Counted from the stretch's first letter, positions 49,185 to 58,878 are shown. The stretch: 64,000 nucleotides of DNA from Kribbella rubisoli (GCF_004217145.1 NZ_SHKR01000018.1:186001-250000); one strand, 5' to 3'. The notes: a model not told the origin generated them from the sequence alone. Numbers and translations are program-made.

Positions 49185-49989
49185 AATCCAGGATCAGCCG
49201 GGTCAGCTCCTCGGACTGGTCTTCCGGGATGAAGGAGTAGGAGTCCGGGACGGTGACCAACGTCGCATCAGGCAAGGTTGTTGCCAGGCGTTCGAAGAGG
49301 TGCGGTGCGAAGATGCGGTCGTCCGCCGCTCGGACGAGGAGGACCGGCTTGTCGAACTCGGTCAGCACCTCGGCAGCCGCGAGGGTGTAGCTGCTGTCGA
49401 CGCTCGCGATGAACCTCGTGGCGTCTCGGCGAATCTCGGCGCTGTCGCGGATCGGCTGCAGGTAGGAGTCGAGGATCGCGGCCGGGACACCGCGCTTGGC
49501 CAGCCAGCCGAAGGTGTTGGGCAGTCGACGTACGGCGTTGTACTGGAGCAGGCGGCTACCGATCCACATCGCACCGGGGAGGCGGGCCAGCTTGGGGAGC
49601 TTGTCGAACGGCGATGGGAAGAAGTCCTCGAACGCGTCGCACGGCGTAAGCACCACGAGGCCGATCCGCTCGGGATGGTTGGCCATCAGGATCTGGGTGA
49701 GGGCGCCGCCGGTGTCGTTGGCGACAATGGTGACGTCGGTGAGGTCGAGCTCCGTCAGGAAATCCGCCATGAGCTTCGCGACACCCGGCGGCGTGAGGTC
49801 GAAGTCAGGTGCCATCGGCAACTGGTGTGCACCGAGCGGCCAGTTCGGCGCGATGCAGCGGAAGCCGGCCTTGGCGACCTCCGGCACGACCTTGCGCCAG
49901 AGGCCCGCATCGACCAGCAGGCCGTGGACAAACACGACGGCCGGTCCGGTGCCGGTTTCCGTATAGGTCACACCGACGGCGGTCTTCAC
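49147..49989 (-). CDS. Alpha/beta hydrolase with Asp at the nucleophile position
   Basis: A 280-residue alpha/beta-hydrolase fold protein. The oxyanion-side motif is VFVHGLL. The nucleophile elbow reads VANDTGG, so Asp takes the place of Ser, as in haloalkane dehalogenases and epoxide hydrolases. An acid is available in RAADDRIF. The usual late His is not obvious: the position reads PDSYSFIPEDQ. It may be a dehalogenase-like or inactive member. The GTG start overlaps the stop of the truncated patatin gene (GTGA). Confidence 0.8.
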   Translation of the reverse strand: MKTAVGVTYTETGTGPAVVFVHGLLVDAGLWRKVVPEVAKAGFRCIAPNWPLGAHQLPMAPDFDLTPPGVAKLMADFLTELDLTDVTIVANDTGGALTQILMANHPERIGLVVLTPCDAFEDFFPSPFDKLPKLARLPGAMWIGSRLLQYNAVRRLPNTFGWLAKRGVPAAILDSYLQPIRDSAEIRRDATRFIASVDSSYTLAAAEVLTEFDKPVLLVRAADDRIFAPHLFERLATTLPDATLVTVPDSYSFIPEDQSEELTRLILDFTRSRGGRGPGR

Positions 49990-50570
49990 ACCGACACCTC
50001 AACACTTCCGGACAACGCATCGAGAGCCGTACGACGTCCTGTCTCGACTGCCGCCTTGAGTGGATCGGGCCGCCGCTCCGTACGTCCGATGCTTACTCTT
50101 CCGACCGGCGGACGGACCTGGATAGTTGCCGGATGCGACGTCAGCAACCGCTCCTCCTCGGCCCGGATCTCGACGCGATGCAACCACGGCTCGAGGGCGC
50201 CCGGGGCATGGCGACTGAACCAGCGCGTCATCAGGATCCGTTCGCCGCGCGACGGCGGCGATTGCTTCTCGTCCAGGCGACGCGTGCGGAAGGCAACGAT
50301 GTGCGAGGCGCCTTGCGCGAGCGCCGTACGCACAGGTGTGCCCTCACTCACCCCGGCGTCAACGTACGGCGTTCCGTCGATCTCCACGGGCGGACCGGCG
50401 AGCAGGGGCATCGCGGCTGAAGCACGAAGGGCCGCCTGCAGGCTTGCCCGGTCGTGGATATGCGGATGCAGGTCGACGGGCCGACCGGTCATCGCATCGG
50501 TCGGGCGATTCCCCGGCGTACTCTCCTGCTTCCGGCGATCACGTAGCAACTGGATCACAGACTCGGTCAC
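49986..50570 (-). pseudogene. Truncated patatin-like phospholipase
   Basis: A 194-residue product matching only the C-terminal half of bacterial patatin proteins: LQAALRASAAMPLLAGPPVEI, then YVDAGVSEGTPVRTALAQGASHIVAF. The catalytic Asp (DAG, usually DGG or DGA) is present but the N-terminal GxSxG nucleophile and oxyanion motif are missing. The upstream sequence belongs to the divergent DipZ-like gene region. It may be a decayed gene, or a shortened protein kept for another use; it has its own GTG start after AAAGGA. Confidence 0.6.
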
Positions 50571-50659
50571 CAGTCCTTTATACGGTCTGGACCCATCCGA
50601 GGGGTGAGCTGGGACGAAGTACCGGTGTCCTGTCGAGCTTCCGCCTTGGGGTGTTACTG

Positions 50660-52348
50660 ATGATCACGCTGGCCTTCATCGGACTAATAGGCGGTCTGAT
50701 CACCGGGGTCTCCCCGTGTGTCCTGCCGATGCTCCCGATCATCTTCTTCGCGGGGGCCGGAACCGGCGACAACTCGACCCGGCGCGACCTGCGGCCGGTG
50801 AAGATCATCGTCGGCATCATCGTGAGCTTCAGCGTCTTCACGCTGGTCGGATCCGTGATCCTCTCGGCGCTCGGACTACCCGACGACTTCCTCCGATGGG
50901 CCGGTCTGACCATCCTCACCCTGGTCGGACTCGGCCTCATCGTGCCGGCCCTCGGACACCTGATCGAGAAGCCGTTCTACCGGCTCCCCAAGATCAACCG
51001 GAACGACAACGGCGCGTTCGTTCTCGGTCTGGGACTCGGCACGCTGTATGTGCCGTGCGCCGGTCCGGTCCTCGCCGCGATCACGGTCGCGGGCGCCACC
51101 GGCAACATCGGCTGGCGGACCGTCGTACTCACGGTGTCCTTCGCGCTCGGCGCCGCGCTGCCGCTGCTGATCTTCGCCTCGGCCGGTTCGCGCATCTCCC
51201 AGCGGGTCAAGGCGTACCGCAGTCATGCACGCGGGTTCCGGATCGGTGGCGGGGTCGTGATGATCCTGCTCGCCGGCGCATTGGCGTTCAACATCACCGA
51301 TGTGATCCAGCGCGAGCTGCCGTCGTACACCAGTGGGCTGGAGAAGAAGGTCGCCGAGAACAAGACAGTGCAGGGCGCGCTCGCGCCGGCCATCGGCAAC
51401 GCGTCGGCCGAGCTCAGCAAGTGCACGCCGGGCGCGGCGGAGCTGGCCTCGTGTGGGGCGGCGCCGGAATTCCGCGGTACGCAGAAGTGGTTCAACGGAT
51501 CGCCCACCACTCTGGCCGATCTGAAGGGCAAGGTCGTCCTGGTCGACTTCTGGGCCTATTCGTGCATCAACTGCCAGCGCGCGACGCCGCATCTGCTCGC
51601 GTGGGACAAGGCGTACAAGTCGTCGGGGCTGGAGATCATCGGCGTCCACTCCCCCGAGTTCGCTTTCGAGAAGGACGCACGGAACGTCCAGTCGGCAATC
51701 CGCAAGGAAGGCATCGAGTATCCGGTTGTCCAGGACAACAACCTCGCCACCTGGACGGCGTACCGGAACCAGTACTGGCCGGCGAAGTACCTGATCGATG
51801 CGGACGGCACCGTTCGCGCGATCACCTTCGGCGAAGGCAACTACGCGCAGACCGAACAGCAGATCCGCGATCTCCTCACCGCCGCCAACCCGGAAACGAA
51901 GCTGCCTGAGGCAGTGGACGGCAGCGTCAAGGCCGACGTCGGTGTCGACGGCCGTACGCCGGAGACCTATCTGGCCTACTCGCGCTCGGCAAACCTCTCC
52001 GGTACGTCGGGCAAGCTCACGCCCGGCAAGACCGTTGCCTTCGGCCTCAATCAGGCGCAACCGAATGACACGTACAGCCTAGGCGGCAACTGGGCTGTCG
52101 GCACCCAGAGCGTCACGTCGACCACCGGCTCCCAGGCAAGGATCAACTTCAACGCGTCGAAGGTGTACCACGTCCTCTCCGGCCACGGCACCGTCATAGT
52201 CTCGATCCCCGGTGAACCCGACCGAGTGATCCAGGTCGACGGCACCCCGAACGCCTATCAACTGGTCGACAAGTCAACCGCCGAACGCAAGACGATGACC
52301 CTCACCTACACCGCAGGAGTCTCCGCGTTCACCTTCAGCTTCGGCTGA
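50660..52348 (+). CDS. DipZ-like CcdA-thioredoxin fusion
   Basis: A 562-residue membrane protein. The N-terminal CcdA/DsbD-type electron-transfer domain (about 1-235, six or more spans) has the paired redox cysteines in SPCVLPMLP and VPCAGPVLA. An extracytoplasmic thioredoxin-like domain (about 275-400) has CxxC at 302-305 (SCINCQR). The C-terminal beta domain (about 410-562) resembles that of Mycobacterium DipZ. It would carry reducing power across the membrane to extracytoplasmic thiols. The ATG at 50660 starts just before the first helix; a GTG at 50651 is possible. Confidence 0.9.
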   Translation: MITLAFIGLIGGLITGVSPCVLPMLPIIFFAGAGTGDNSTRRDLRPVKIIVGIIVSFSVFTLVGSVILSALGLPDDFLRWAGLTILTLVGLGLIVPALGHLIEKPFYRLPKINRNDNGAFVLGLGLGTLYVPCAGPVLAAITVAGATGNIGWRTVVLTVSFALGAALPLLIFASAGSRISQRVKAYRSHARGFRIGGGVVMILLAGALAFNITDVIQRELPSYTSGLEKKVAENKTVQGALAPAIGNASAELSKCTPGAAELASCGAAPEFRGTQKWFNGSPTTLADLKGKVVLVDFWAYSCINCQRATPHLLAWDKAYKSSGLEIIGVHSPEFAFEKDARNVQSAIRKEGIEYPVVQDNNLATWTAYRNQYWPAKYLIDADGTVRAITFGEGNYAQTEQQIRDLLTAANPETKLPEAVDGSVKADVGVDGRTPETYLAYSRSANLSGTSGKLTPGKTVAFGLNQAQPNDTYSLGGNWAVGTQSVTSTTGSQARINFNASKVYHVLSGHGTVIVSIPGEPDRVIQVDGTPNAYQLVDKSTAERKTMTLTYTAGVSAFTFSFG

Positions 52349-52355
52349 TCGTCCT

Positions 52356-52361
52356 TATAGT
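52356..52361 (+). promoter_or_regulatory. -10 element of the DUF1398 gene (leaderless)
   Basis: TATAGT ends seven bases before the ATG at 52369, and there is no ribosome-binding site. This is the expected spacing for a transcript starting at the start codon, and it decides for the ATG over the upstream GTG at 52360, which lies within the -10. Confidence 0.5.
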
Positions 52362-52368
52362 GAACGTC

Positions 52369-52743
52369 ATGTTCACGCTCGACCAGATCAACGAGATCCA
52401 CGACACGCACGGCAAGGCGACAACGCTCCCGGCGTACCTCAATGCCTTGAGGGAGATCGGCGTACAGGAATCCGTGTCGTTCGTGACGGACGGCCACACC
52501 GAGCATCGCGGCGCAGACGGGTACGTCGTGTCGACGCCGCCGGCTCACCAGAGGTTCGCCATTGCCGAGGTGAGCGATCGGGCGATGCTCGCCGAAGCCC
52601 TCAAGGTGAAGGACTACGTGAAGATGTCCAAGGCTCTCGCCGACAGCGGCATCGAGACGTGGATCTTCGACACCCACGCCCTGACGATCTCCTACCTCGA
52701 CAAAGCCGGCAACACCCTCCTCGAAGAGGACGTCAGCGGGTGA
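52369..52743 (+). CDS. DUF1398 family protein (YbcV-like)
   Basis: A 124-residue protein. The pattern LPAYLNALREIGVQESVSFVTDGHTEHRG...KMSKALADSGIETWIFDTHALTISYLDKAGNTLLEE is that of DUF1398, a small family without known activity. The C-terminal half resembles a soluble alpha/beta module. The 3' end overlaps the convergent araA gene by 11 bp. Confidence 0.85.
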   Translation: MFTLDQINEIHDTHGKATTLPAYLNALREIGVQESVSFVTDGHTEHRGADGYVVSTPPAHQRFAIAEVSDRAMLAEALKVKDYVKMSKALADSGIETWIFDTHALTISYLDKAGNTLLEEDVSG

Positions 52744-54232
52744 GGCGGTGGTAGACGTCGTTCCAGTGCAGCTCACGCTGGAACTCGCGCACGGTGGTCG
52801 ACGCGTCGATAACGGCCAGCTCGACGGAGAGCAGGTCGGCGAAGTCCTCGTACACCTCGCGATCGAGAGCCGTCGTCAGCACGGTGTGGTGAGGTCCGCC
52901 CGCCGTCAGCCAGGATTCGGCGGACGTGGCCAGTGACGGCTCGGGCTTCCACACCGCACACGCGACCGGCAACTGCGGGAGCGCCTCATCCGGCTCGACG
53001 ACGTGTACGACGTTCGCCGTCAACCGGAACCGGTCGCCCAGATCGGCGATCCCGACCACGACACCCGCTCCGGGATCGGCTGTGAACCGCAAGCGGACGG
53101 GATCCTCGCGACCGCCGATGGACAGCGGATGGATCTCCAGCGACGGCCGCGCCGACGTGAGCGACGGACACACCTCGAGCATGTGCGCGCCGAGGATCTT
53201 CTCCTCCCCCGGCACCAGGTGGTACGTGTAGTCCTCCATGAAGGACGTGCCGCCCGGCAGCCCTTCAGCCATCGCCTTGCTCGCCCGGAGCAGCACCGAC
53301 GTCTTCCAGTCGCCCTCGCCGCCGAATCCGTACCCGTCGGCCATCAACCGCTGCACAGCCAGGCCGGGCAGCTGACGGAGCCCGCCCAGATCCTCGAAGT
53401 TCGAGGTGAACGCACCGAACCCGCCCTCGGTCAGGAACGACCGCAGGCCGAGCTCGATCCGGGCGCCGTACCGCAGGGATTCGTGCCGGTCGCCGCCGGG
53501 CAGCAACTCGGGCGCGACCGCGTAGGTGTCGGCGTACTCCTGCACGAGCGGGTCGACCTCGGCGTCGGCCACACCGTCGACCGCGGCGACGAGCTCGTTG
53601 ACGCTGTAGGTGTTGACCGATACGCCGAACCTCAGCTGCGCCTCGACCTTGTCCCCCTCGGTGACGGCGACGTCGCGCATGTTGTCACCGAACCGGGCGA
53701 GCTTGAGGGACCGCAGCTCCGCGACGCCGAGCGCGGCACGGGCCCAGTGCCCGACCCGCTCCTGGACGTCCCGCGACTCGACGTGGCCGGCAACGGTCTT
53801 GCGCGGTACGTGCAGCCGGGACTGGATGTAGCCGAATTCCCGGTCGCCGTGGGCGGCCTGGTTGAGGTTCATGAAGTCCATGTCGATCGTTGCCCACGGC
53901 AACGCGACGTTGGCCTGCGTGTGCAGGTGCAGCAACGGCTTGCGGAGCGCGTCGAGTCCGGCGATCCACATCTTCGCGGGCGAGAACGTGTGCATCCAGG
54001 CGATCACGCCGACACACTGCGGCGCACTGTTCGCCTCGAGCATCTGCCGGTGGATCGCGCCGGCGTCGAGCAGCACGGGCTTCCAGACGATCTCCACCGG
54101 CAGGTTGGCGCCGGCGAGCCGCTTGGCGACGGCCTGGGACTGGTCGGCGACCTGCTCGAGAGTGCCCGGGCCGTACAGGCCCTGGCTGCCGGTGAGGAAC
54201 CAGACCTCGCGCAGCGTGCTGTTCACAGACAT
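52733..54232 (-). CDS. araA: L-arabinose isomerase
   Basis: A 499-residue isomerase of the expected length. Signature parts are EVWFLTGSQGLYG, GVIAWMHTFSPAKMWIAGL, FGYIQSRLHVPRKTVAGH and YGFGGEGDWKTS, and YTYHLVPGEEKILGAHMLEVCPS carries conserved metal-site residues. It converts L-arabinose to L-ribulose with Mn2+. The ATG at 54232 follows GGAAGGA. Last gene of the araB-araD-araA operon. Confidence 0.96.
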   Translation of the reverse strand: MSVNSTLREVWFLTGSQGLYGPGTLEQVADQSQAVAKRLAGANLPVEIVWKPVLLDAGAIHRQMLEANSAPQCVGVIAWMHTFSPAKMWIAGLDALRKPLLHLHTQANVALPWATIDMDFMNLNQAAHGDREFGYIQSRLHVPRKTVAGHVESRDVQERVGHWARAALGVAELRSLKLARFGDNMRDVAVTEGDKVEAQLRFGVSVNTYSVNELVAAVDGVADAEVDPLVQEYADTYAVAPELLPGGDRHESLRYGARIELGLRSFLTEGGFGAFTSNFEDLGGLRQLPGLAVQRLMADGYGFGGEGDWKTSVLLRASKAMAEGLPGGTSFMEDYTYHLVPGEEKILGAHMLEVCPSLTSARPSLEIHPLSIGGREDPVRLRFTADPGAGVVVGIADLGDRFRLTANVVHVVEPDEALPQLPVACAVWKPEPSLATSAESWLTAGGPHHTVLTTALDREVYEDFADLLSVELAVIDASTTVREFQRELHWNDVYHRLTR

Positions 54233-54248
54233 GTGGTCCTTCCGGCGA

Positions 54249-54926
54249 TCATCGTTGTCCGTAGACGTTCTGGTAGCGATCGAAGAGGCGGTCGATGTAG
54301 GTCTGCTCGATCGGGATCGGCTCACCGAGCTGGCGGGCGAGGTGCACCGTGCGGGCGACGTCCTCGCACATCACCGCCGCCTTGACCGCGGCCTTGGCGT
54401 TCGGCCCGATCGTGAACACCCCGTGGTTCTGCATCAGCACCGCGGGCGAGCGCGAGTCGCGCAGCGTCTCGACAATGCCGCGGCCGATCGAGTCGTCGCC
54501 GATGATCGCGAACGGTCCGACCGGGATCGGCCCGCCGAACTCGTCGGCGCACATCGTCGTGACACACGGAATCGCCTCCCCGCGCGCGGCCCAGGCAACG
54601 GCGTACGGCGAATGGGTGTGAACCACACCGCCGACGTGCGGCAGCTCCCGGTAGACGTAGGCCTGCGCCTCGGTGTCCGAGGACGGCGCGTGCTCACCGT
54701 CGACAACACGGCCGTCGAGATCGCAGACGACCATGTTGGCCGGCGTCAGCTCGTCGTACGCGACCCCGCTCGGTTTGATGACCATCAGATCGTGGCCGGG
54801 CACCCGGGCGGAGACGTTGCCCGCCGTCCAGACCACCAGCCCGTACGCCGGAAGATGCGCATGCAGCTGAGCCACCTCGGACCGCAGCCGGGTCAGGGTG
54901 CCGGCGACTTCCCCGATCACGCTCAT
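54249..54926 (-). CDS. araD: L-ribulose-5-phosphate 4-epimerase
   Basis: A 225-residue class II aldolase-fold enzyme. GLVVWTAGNVSARVPG and KPSGVAYDELTP form the phosphate site, VHTHSPYAVAWA holds the zinc-binding histidines, and LMQNHGVFTIG the last one. It converts L-ribulose-5-P to D-xylulose-5-P, which enters the pentose phosphate pathway. The ATG overlaps the araB stop by four bases. Confidence 0.94.
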   Translation of the reverse strand: MSVIGEVAGTLTRLRSEVAQLHAHLPAYGLVVWTAGNVSARVPGHDLMVIKPSGVAYDELTPANMVVCDLDGRVVDGEHAPSSDTEAQAYVYRELPHVGGVVHTHSPYAVAWAARGEAIPCVTTMCADEFGGPIPVGPFAIIGDDSIGRGIVETLRDSRSPAVLMQNHGVFTIGPNAKAAVKAAVMCEDVARTVHLARQLGEPIPIEQTYIDRLFDRYQNVYGQR

Positions 54927-56587
54927 CGGGTCTCCAGGGCACTGCGCCGGATCGACTTGAGCTTGCGCATCAGCTTGCTGTCCCGCCCGAAGTAGTCGTG
55001 CAGCTCGAGGTACAGATCGAACAGCTGGTCGTAGGCCTTGGCCCGCTCCTCGTCGGGGAGGTGGACGCCGCGTCTGACCTTGCCCATGTTCTTGGCGGCG
55101 GCCGGTACGTCGGGATAGGCGCCGGCCGCGACGGCAGCGTGGATCGCCGACCCGAGCGCCGGACCCTGCTCGGAGTCGATGATCGAGAGCGGAAGCCGAG
55201 TGACGTCGGCGTAGATCTGCATCAGCAGCGCGTTCTTCGCCAGCCCGCCGGCGATGATCAGCTCCTTCACCGGTACGCCGCTGTCGCCGAAGGTCTCGGT
55301 GATCACCCGCGTGCCGAATGCCGTTGCCTCGAGCAACGCTCGGTAACAGTCCTCGGGCCGCGTCGCCAACGTCTCGCCGACGATCAGGCCCGAGAGCTCG
55401 TGATCGACGAGCACCGACCGGTTGCCGCTGTGCCAGTCCAGCGCGACGAGCCCGTGCTCGCCCACGGCCTGCCCGGCGGCGAGCCTGGTGAGGTGTTCGT
55501 GCAGCGACTCCCCGGCCGCGGCCGCAGCCTCGTGATGCGACGGCGGTACGGCGTTGTCGACGAACCAGCCGAAGATGTCGCCGACCCCGCTCTGGCCGGC
55601 CTCGTAGCCCCAGCTTCCCGCGATGATGCCGCCGTCGACGACACCGCACATGCCGGGAACTTCGCGCAGCGCGTCAGCGCTCATGACGTGACAGGTCGAC
55701 GTACCCATGATGGCGACCATCTGCCCAGCCTCGACGGCCTGAGCTGCCGGCGCTGTCACATGCGCGTCGACGTTCCCGACGGCTACCGCGATACCTGCCG
55801 GCAGACCCGTCCACTCCGACGCCTCGGCTGTCAATGTGCCGGCCGCGGAGCCGAGCTGACCGATCGGGTGCTCCAGCTTGTCGGCAACGAATGTCCCGAA
55901 GCCCGGCGCGAGACCTTCGAGGAAGTCCGCCGACGGGTAGTGGCCGTCCTGCAGAATGCCCTTGTAACCGGCGGTGCACGCGTTGCGGACGTAGCGGCCG
56001 CACAACTGCCACACGATCCAGTCGGCCGCCTCGACCCAGCGCTCCATCCGGTCGTAGAGCTCGCGGTCCTCCTCGAACAGCTGCAAGGCCTTCGCGAACT
56101 CCCACTCCGACGAGATCAGCCCGCCGTACCGCGGCAGCCAGCTCTCGCCCCGCTCACGCGCGAGCTCGTTGATGCGATCGGCCTGCGGCTGGGCGGCGTG
56201 GTGCTTCCAGAGCTTGATGTAGGAGTGCGGCCGGTCGGCGAGTCCGTCGACCTCGTTGAGCGGCGTGCCGTCGGCCAGGCACGGCACCATCGTGCAGGCG
56301 GTGAAGTCGGTGGCGATGCCGATCACTTGCGCCGGGTCGATCCCGGCGGCGGCGACGGCCTCGGGTACGGCGGTCCGCAGCACCTCGCGGTAGTCGTCGG
56401 GAACCTGCAGCGCCCACTCCGGCGGCAGCCTCTTGCCGGTCGCGGGCAGCTGGTCGTCGATCACGGCGTGCGCGTACTCGTGCACGCCGGCACCGAGCTC
56501 GGCCCCGTCGGAGACTCGGACGACAACGGCACGACCGGACAGCGTCCCGAAGTCCACTCCGACAACGAACTGTTCGGCAGGGCTCAT
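54923..56587 (-). CDS. araB: L-ribulokinase
   Basis: A 554-residue FGGY kinase. VVGVDFGTLSGRAVVV is the phosphate-1 motif, and GIATDFTACTMVP, MGTSTCHVM and the later IIAGGLAKNALLMQIYADV match ribulokinases. It phosphorylates L-ribulose. First gene of the araBDA operon; a LacI-type operator lies 11 bp upstream of the ATG. Confidence 0.94.
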   Translation of the reverse strand: MSPAEQFVVGVDFGTLSGRAVVVRVSDGAELGAGVHEYAHAVIDDQLPATGKRLPPEWALQVPDDYREVLRTAVPEAVAAAGIDPAQVIGIATDFTACTMVPCLADGTPLNEVDGLADRPHSYIKLWKHHAAQPQADRINELARERGESWLPRYGGLISSEWEFAKALQLFEEDRELYDRMERWVEAADWIVWQLCGRYVRNACTAGYKGILQDGHYPSADFLEGLAPGFGTFVADKLEHPIGQLGSAAGTLTAEASEWTGLPAGIAVAVGNVDAHVTAPAAQAVEAGQMVAIMGTSTCHVMSADALREVPGMCGVVDGGIIAGSWGYEAGQSGVGDIFGWFVDNAVPPSHHEAAAAAGESLHEHLTRLAAGQAVGEHGLVALDWHSGNRSVLVDHELSGLIVGETLATRPEDCYRALLEATAFGTRVITETFGDSGVPVKELIIAGGLAKNALLMQIYADVTRLPLSIIDSEQGPALGSAIHAAVAAGAYPDVPAAAKNMGKVRRGVHLPDEERAKAYDQLFDLYLELHDYFGRDSKLMRKLKSIRRSALETR

Positions 56588-56597
56588 GAGATGAAAT

Positions 56598-56611
56598 TGT
56601 GAGCGTTAACA
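56598..56611. promoter_or_regulatory. LacI-type operator of the araBDA operon
   Basis: TGTGAGCGTTAACA is a 14-bp imperfect palindrome with central CG, 11 bp upstream of the araB start. A related sequence, GAGCGCTAAC, follows at 56633-56642 next to the end of the lacI gene. The neighbouring AraR-like LacI protein is the likely ligand. Confidence 0.6.
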
Positions 56612-56638
56612 TTCTGCGCTGTCAAGGCTGGCAGAGCG

Positions 56639-57664
56639 CTAACCGAGCCGCGGTGCGGCCGTCGAGTCGCGGATGACCAGAGCCGGACTGATCAGCTGGG
56701 TCGACGGATCGAGATCCCCCTCCAGCGCCCGCAGGGTCAGCTCGACCGCGCGGCGGCCGAGCAGCGAGAATTCCTGGTCGACGGTCGTGAGAGCCGGCCA
56801 GAGGTACGGCGCCTCGGGCATGTTGTCGAACCCGACGACGCTGATCTGGCCAGGCACGTCGCGACCCTTCGCATGCAGGGCGGACATCAGCCCGATGGCC
56901 ATGCTGTCGTTGGCCGCGAAGACGGCCGTCACGTCCGGTTCGTCAGCGATCCGCAGACCTGCTTCGTACCCGCTCTTCGGCGACCAGTCGCCGGCGAACT
57001 CCGGCCCGGGCAGGACATGACGCTGCTCATGTGCACGCTGCCAGCCCGTACGACGCTGACCGGCCTCGACCCACTCCAGCGGTCCGGTCACATGGGCGAC
57101 GTGACGGTGACCGAGGTCGAGCAGATGCTCCACCGCCAGGCGAGCACCTGCCTCTTGGTCGATCCCTACCGCCATCGGCTGTCCCGCGCTCACGCCTTGC
57201 ACGACGACGATGGGGACGGCCGCGTCGAGCGATCTGACCTGCTCGAGCGCCTCCCGATGCGCAACGGCCACGACGATCGCCTCGACCGCCTCGTCGAGCA
57301 GGCGACCGACAGCCTCCCGGAGCGACTGCGACGAGAAGTCCTCGACCGCGACCAGCGAGACGTCGTACCCCGCCTTGTGGCCGGCATCCTGAACCGACAC
57401 GGCGATCATGCCCGGCCCGTGCAGAACAAGGTGCGCCGCGATCATCCCGATGCGGCGCGACCTGTTCGTCACCAGCAGCCGAGCCGCGTTGTTGCGCCGG
57501 TAGCCCAGCTCTGCGATCGCCGCCTCCACGCGGGCGCGGGTGTCGGCGCGAACCAGCTCCGATCCGTTCAGCACGCGAGAAACGGTCTGATGCGAGACGC
57601 CGGCCGCGGCCGCCACATCGGTCATGCTCGGAGCCCGTCCGACGCCGTCGCTCGCTCTCGCCAT
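56639..57664 (-). CDS. LacI-family regulator, probable arabinose repressor
   Basis: A 341-residue LacI protein. The helix-turn-helix is MTDVAAAAGVSHQTVSRVLNG; the sugar-binding domain runs from IGMIAAHLVLHG to ALVIRDS with VAHVTGPLEWVEAGQRR and VVGFDNMPEAPYLWPALTTVDQ. The position directly upstream of araB and the operator between them suggest control of arabinose use. It follows the second lacI gene after 22 bp, so both may be co-transcribed. Confidence 0.9.
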   Translation of the reverse strand: MARASDGVGRAPSMTDVAAAAGVSHQTVSRVLNGSELVRADTRARVEAAIAELGYRRNNAARLLVTNRSRRIGMIAAHLVLHGPGMIAVSVQDAGHKAGYDVSLVAVEDFSSQSLREAVGRLLDEAVEAIVVAVAHREALEQVRSLDAAVPIVVVQGVSAGQPMAVGIDQEAGARLAVEHLLDLGHRHVAHVTGPLEWVEAGQRRTGWQRAHEQRHVLPGPEFAGDWSPKSGYEAGLRIADEPDVTAVFAANDSMAIGLMSALHAKGRDVPGQISVVGFDNMPEAPYLWPALTTVDQEFSLLGRRAVELTLRALEGDLDPSTQLISPALVIRDSTAAPRLG

Positions 57665-57686
57665 GGACAGATAGTAAGGATCCAGC

Positions 57687-58718
57687 TCAGCTTCGAGGCA
57701 CGGTTGAGCCGCGGATCACCAGCCGTGGCGCCTGAAGATGTACGCCGTCTCCGAGCTCGTCTCCGTCCAATGCCGCGAAGACGCGTTGGGCAGCCGCACG
57801 GCCGAGCAGCTCCAGATTCGGGTCGATGCTTGTCAGCTCCGGGCGGGAGCCCTCGACCATCGGCTCCCAGTTGTCGAAGCCGATCACCGCCACGTCATCC
57901 GGTACGACGCGGCCCCGGTCCCGTACGGCGTCCAGCGCGCCGCGGGCGATCTGGTCGGATCCGCAGACGATCGCATCGATGTCGGGGTGACGGTCCAGCA
58001 GGACCGCGCTCGCGTCCCGTCCCCATCGCTCGGACCAGTCGGCGTACATGCTGTCGCCGACCAGCTTCAGACCGGCGGCGTCGAGGCCCTCCCCCACGCC
58101 CACCCCACGGTCGAGCGCGGCGGCGTACCCGGGATCTCCTGACACGTGGGCGATCTTGCGCCGGCCGCAGGCGACCAGATGCTCGACGGCGATCCGTCCG
58201 GCAGCGACGTTGTCGGGGACGAGGGACAGGTCGCCTGCATCGTCGGACGGCGCATAGACGTAGACAACTGGGACCGGAATGTCGTGCCCGAGCGTGGATC
58301 GCGGATCCGTCCGGCTGCCGACGACGATCAGGCCGTCGACGCGGCGACTGAGCAGAGCCTGCAGATGGTGCTGCTCGCGGATCGTGTCCTCACGGGCATC
58401 GCACAGGAAGACGCTGACCCGGCCGGCCCCGAAGGCATCCTCGGCGCCCATCAGGATCGGGATCACGAAGCGTCCCTGCAGGTCGCTGGTCAGCAGGCCG
58501 ACCGTGCCGGTTCGACCGGCGAGCAGGCCCTGCGCCATCCGGTTCGGGACGAAAGAGAGTTGCTCCGCGGCAGCCTCCACCCGGGCCCGGGTCCGGGCCG
58601 CCACCTGGCTACGACCGTTGAGCGCCTTCGAGGCCGTCGCGACAGAGACGCCCGCCAGCCGGGCGACATCGCTGAGGGTGACCACCTTCGTGTCGCCGTT
58701 CCGGCCAGTGCCCGCCAT
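57687..58718 (-). CDS. LacI-family regulator of the GH127/CUT1 operon
   Basis: A 343-residue LacI protein. The helix-turn-helix is VTLSDVARLAGVSVATASKALNG; the effector domain starts at VGLLTSDLQGRF and includes VIGFDNWEPMVEGSRPELTSIDPNLELLG. It is divergent from the substrate-binding protein gene, and two GAAAAC-type palindromes lie in between, so it likely represses the arabinoside importer operon. Confidence 0.92.
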   Translation of the reverse strand: MAGTGRNGDTKVVTLSDVARLAGVSVATASKALNGRSQVAARTRARVEAAAEQLSFVPNRMAQGLLAGRTGTVGLLTSDLQGRFVIPILMGAEDAFGAGRVSVFLCDAREDTIREQHHLQALLSRRVDGLIVVGSRTDPRSTLGHDIPVPVVYVYAPSDDAGDLSLVPDNVAAGRIAVEHLVACGRRKIAHVSGDPGYAAALDRGVGVGEGLDAAGLKLVGDSMYADWSERWGRDASAVLLDRHPDIDAIVCGSDQIARGALDAVRDRGRVVPDDVAVIGFDNWEPMVEGSRPELTSIDPNLELLGRAAAQRVFAALDGDELGDGVHLQAPRLVIRGSTVPRS

Positions 58719-58787
58719 GCGTCCTCTTCTCCGATCGGTCCCGAGATCTTGACCCCCACTCGACCCACCCTTACCTTACCGTCAACA

Positions 58788-58854
58788 GAAAACCTTTTCG
58801 GTCTGTTTCGGGGAATGGCGCTTTCTTTGCGCCAGGGTGAGAGAAAGCGTTTTC
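58788..58854. promoter_or_regulatory. Two LacI-type operators upstream of the CUT1 operon
   Basis: GAAAACCTTTTC (58788-58799) and GAAAGCGTTTTC (58843-58854) are 12-bp near-palindromes of the same type, 55 bp apart, in the region between the divergent lacI (start 58718) and binding-protein (start 58879) genes. Paired sites of this kind support repression with looping. Confidence 0.6.
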
Positions 58855-58878
58855 AGTGAACAAGCAGAGGAGTGGGAA

